From positions 1 to 24,189 of the forward strand of contig CATJUX010000032.1 in NCBI GenBank assembly GCA_949743895.1: a DNA stretch of 24,189 nt, given 5' to 3'. Origin of the DNA: JANFXS01 sp022791155 (lineage in GTDB: Bacteria; Bacillota; Clostridia; Lachnospirales; Anaerotignaceae). Shown here in pieces: positions 23,891-24,189 of the stretch. The position numbers and the translations under genes were made by a program. The notes beneath the pieces are model-generated. The model was not told where the DNA came from. It did no database searches and saw only the letters and a program-made list of their open reading frames with translations. Position 1 is the stretch's first letter. Each line of letters opens with the position of its first letter.

Positions 23891-24189
23891 ATGAGTTCAG
23901 TTTTGAATGTCAGCATTGACAAAAATGAAATTAAAGCAATAGTGGATTTGCCAAATGCAGAAGACAATATGTTTGCCTACTATATTTTGCTGAATGACAA
24001 ACCAATAAACAAGACAGGCTATTCCCATGAAAATGAGTATAAATTTGAACTGGATACAAATGGTGTATACAGCGTAACGGCATTTATAAAAAACAGAAAC
24101 GATGAAAAGGAAATAATCACTTCAAACAAGCTGAGATATGTCAAAAATTGGAAAAACTCGGGGAGGGGGGGGGGTATTTTAGAATTGAG
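23891..24189 (+). CDS. Start of an unidentified gene in the polysaccharide operon, truncated by the window end
   Basis: The ATG at 23891 has a GAGGAG site at 23876-23881 that overlaps the stop of the ABC ATPase gene. The frame is open for 99 codons to the end of the window. The first 88 or so residues, from MSSVLNVSIDKNEIKAIVDL, look like a small beta-sandwich domain: FAYYILLNDKPIN and YKFELDTNGVYSVTAFIKN have the alternating pattern of domains attached to some polysaccharide-related glycosyltransferases and two-component sensors. No signal peptide is present. A ten-G tract interrupts the frame near its end, so residues after about 92 are unreliable. The function of the complete protein cannot be known from this piece. 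Confidence 0.65.
   Translation, partial: MSSVLNVSIDKNEIKAIVDLPNAEDNMFAYYILLNDKPINKTGYSHENEYKFELDTNGVYSVTAFIKNRNDEKEIITSNKLRYVKNWKNSGRGGGILEL
24165..24174 (+). repeat. Ten-G homopolymer tract
   Basis: Ten consecutive G residues, preceded by GGGGA, lie inside an AT-rich coding frame. It is the longest G run I noticed in the window. With ten G the frame stays open to the end; with nine a TAG follows almost at once; with eleven the frame is open again in another phase. It is either a slippage-prone contingency tract or a sequence/assembly artefact near an end. Confidence 0.9.

Overview
The window is low-GC DNA from a member of the Bacillota, most likely class Clostridia. The signs are near-consensus sigma-A promoters with 17-bp spacers, strong GGAGG-type ribosome binding sites, AT-rich codon use (Ile ATA is frequent even in rpoB and rpoC), a BofC-like domain, a SigW-like ECF sigma factor with a DUF4349 anti-sigma factor, and a TagGH/Wzm-Wzt-type polysaccharide exporter. 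I cannot place it to genus. Nothing looks like a phage, an insertion sequence or a CRISPR array.

Layout. (1) 1-509: a small four-helix membrane protein and a possible 36-codon ORF overlapping its stop. (2) 510-8568: the RNA polymerase genes rpoB and rpoC behind a long leader with a nested stem structure, closed by a strong terminator. Neither rplJL-like genes nor rpsL/rpsG/fusA/tuf lie next to them. (3) 8697-9380: a membrane-anchored protein with a BofC-like C-terminus. (4) 9531-11454, minus strand: a c-di-GMP pair, a PilZ receptor followed by an HD-GYP phosphodiesterase, with its own promoter and terminator. (5) 11501-13677, minus strand: an ECF sigma factor and a zinc-finger/DUF4349 anti-sigma factor, with a candidate self-recognised promoter and a terminator. 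(6) 13730-15957: a divergent TrmB-family regulator, a diaminopimelate-decarboxylase-like gene and tRNA-Leu(CAA), ended by one terminator. (7) 16037-17977: a Gly/Ser/Arg-rich membrane protein with a TPM-like outer domain, followed by PspA/IM30. (8) 18157-24189: a cell-surface polysaccharide cluster with UDP-GlcNAc 2-epimerase, a CgeB-like glycosyltransferase, UDP-ManNAc dehydrogenase, an ABC-2 permease, a short ABC ATPase and the start of a further gene that runs off the window through a ten-G tract.

How the parts fit. Three neighbouring units (ECF sigma/anti-sigma, TPM-PspA and the ManNAcA polysaccharide genes) all concern the cell envelope, so this may be an envelope-stress and surface-glycan neighbourhood. 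The proximity is observed; the functional link is inferred. The epimerase and dehydrogenase would convert UDP-GlcNAc to UDP-ManNAc and then UDP-ManNAcA for a glycan exported by the ABC transporter. The items most worth following up are the TPM-like/PspA pair, the poly-G tract, the rpoB leader structure, the sigma/DUF4349 circuit, and the TrmB-regulated decarboxylase with an altered H-x-H motif.
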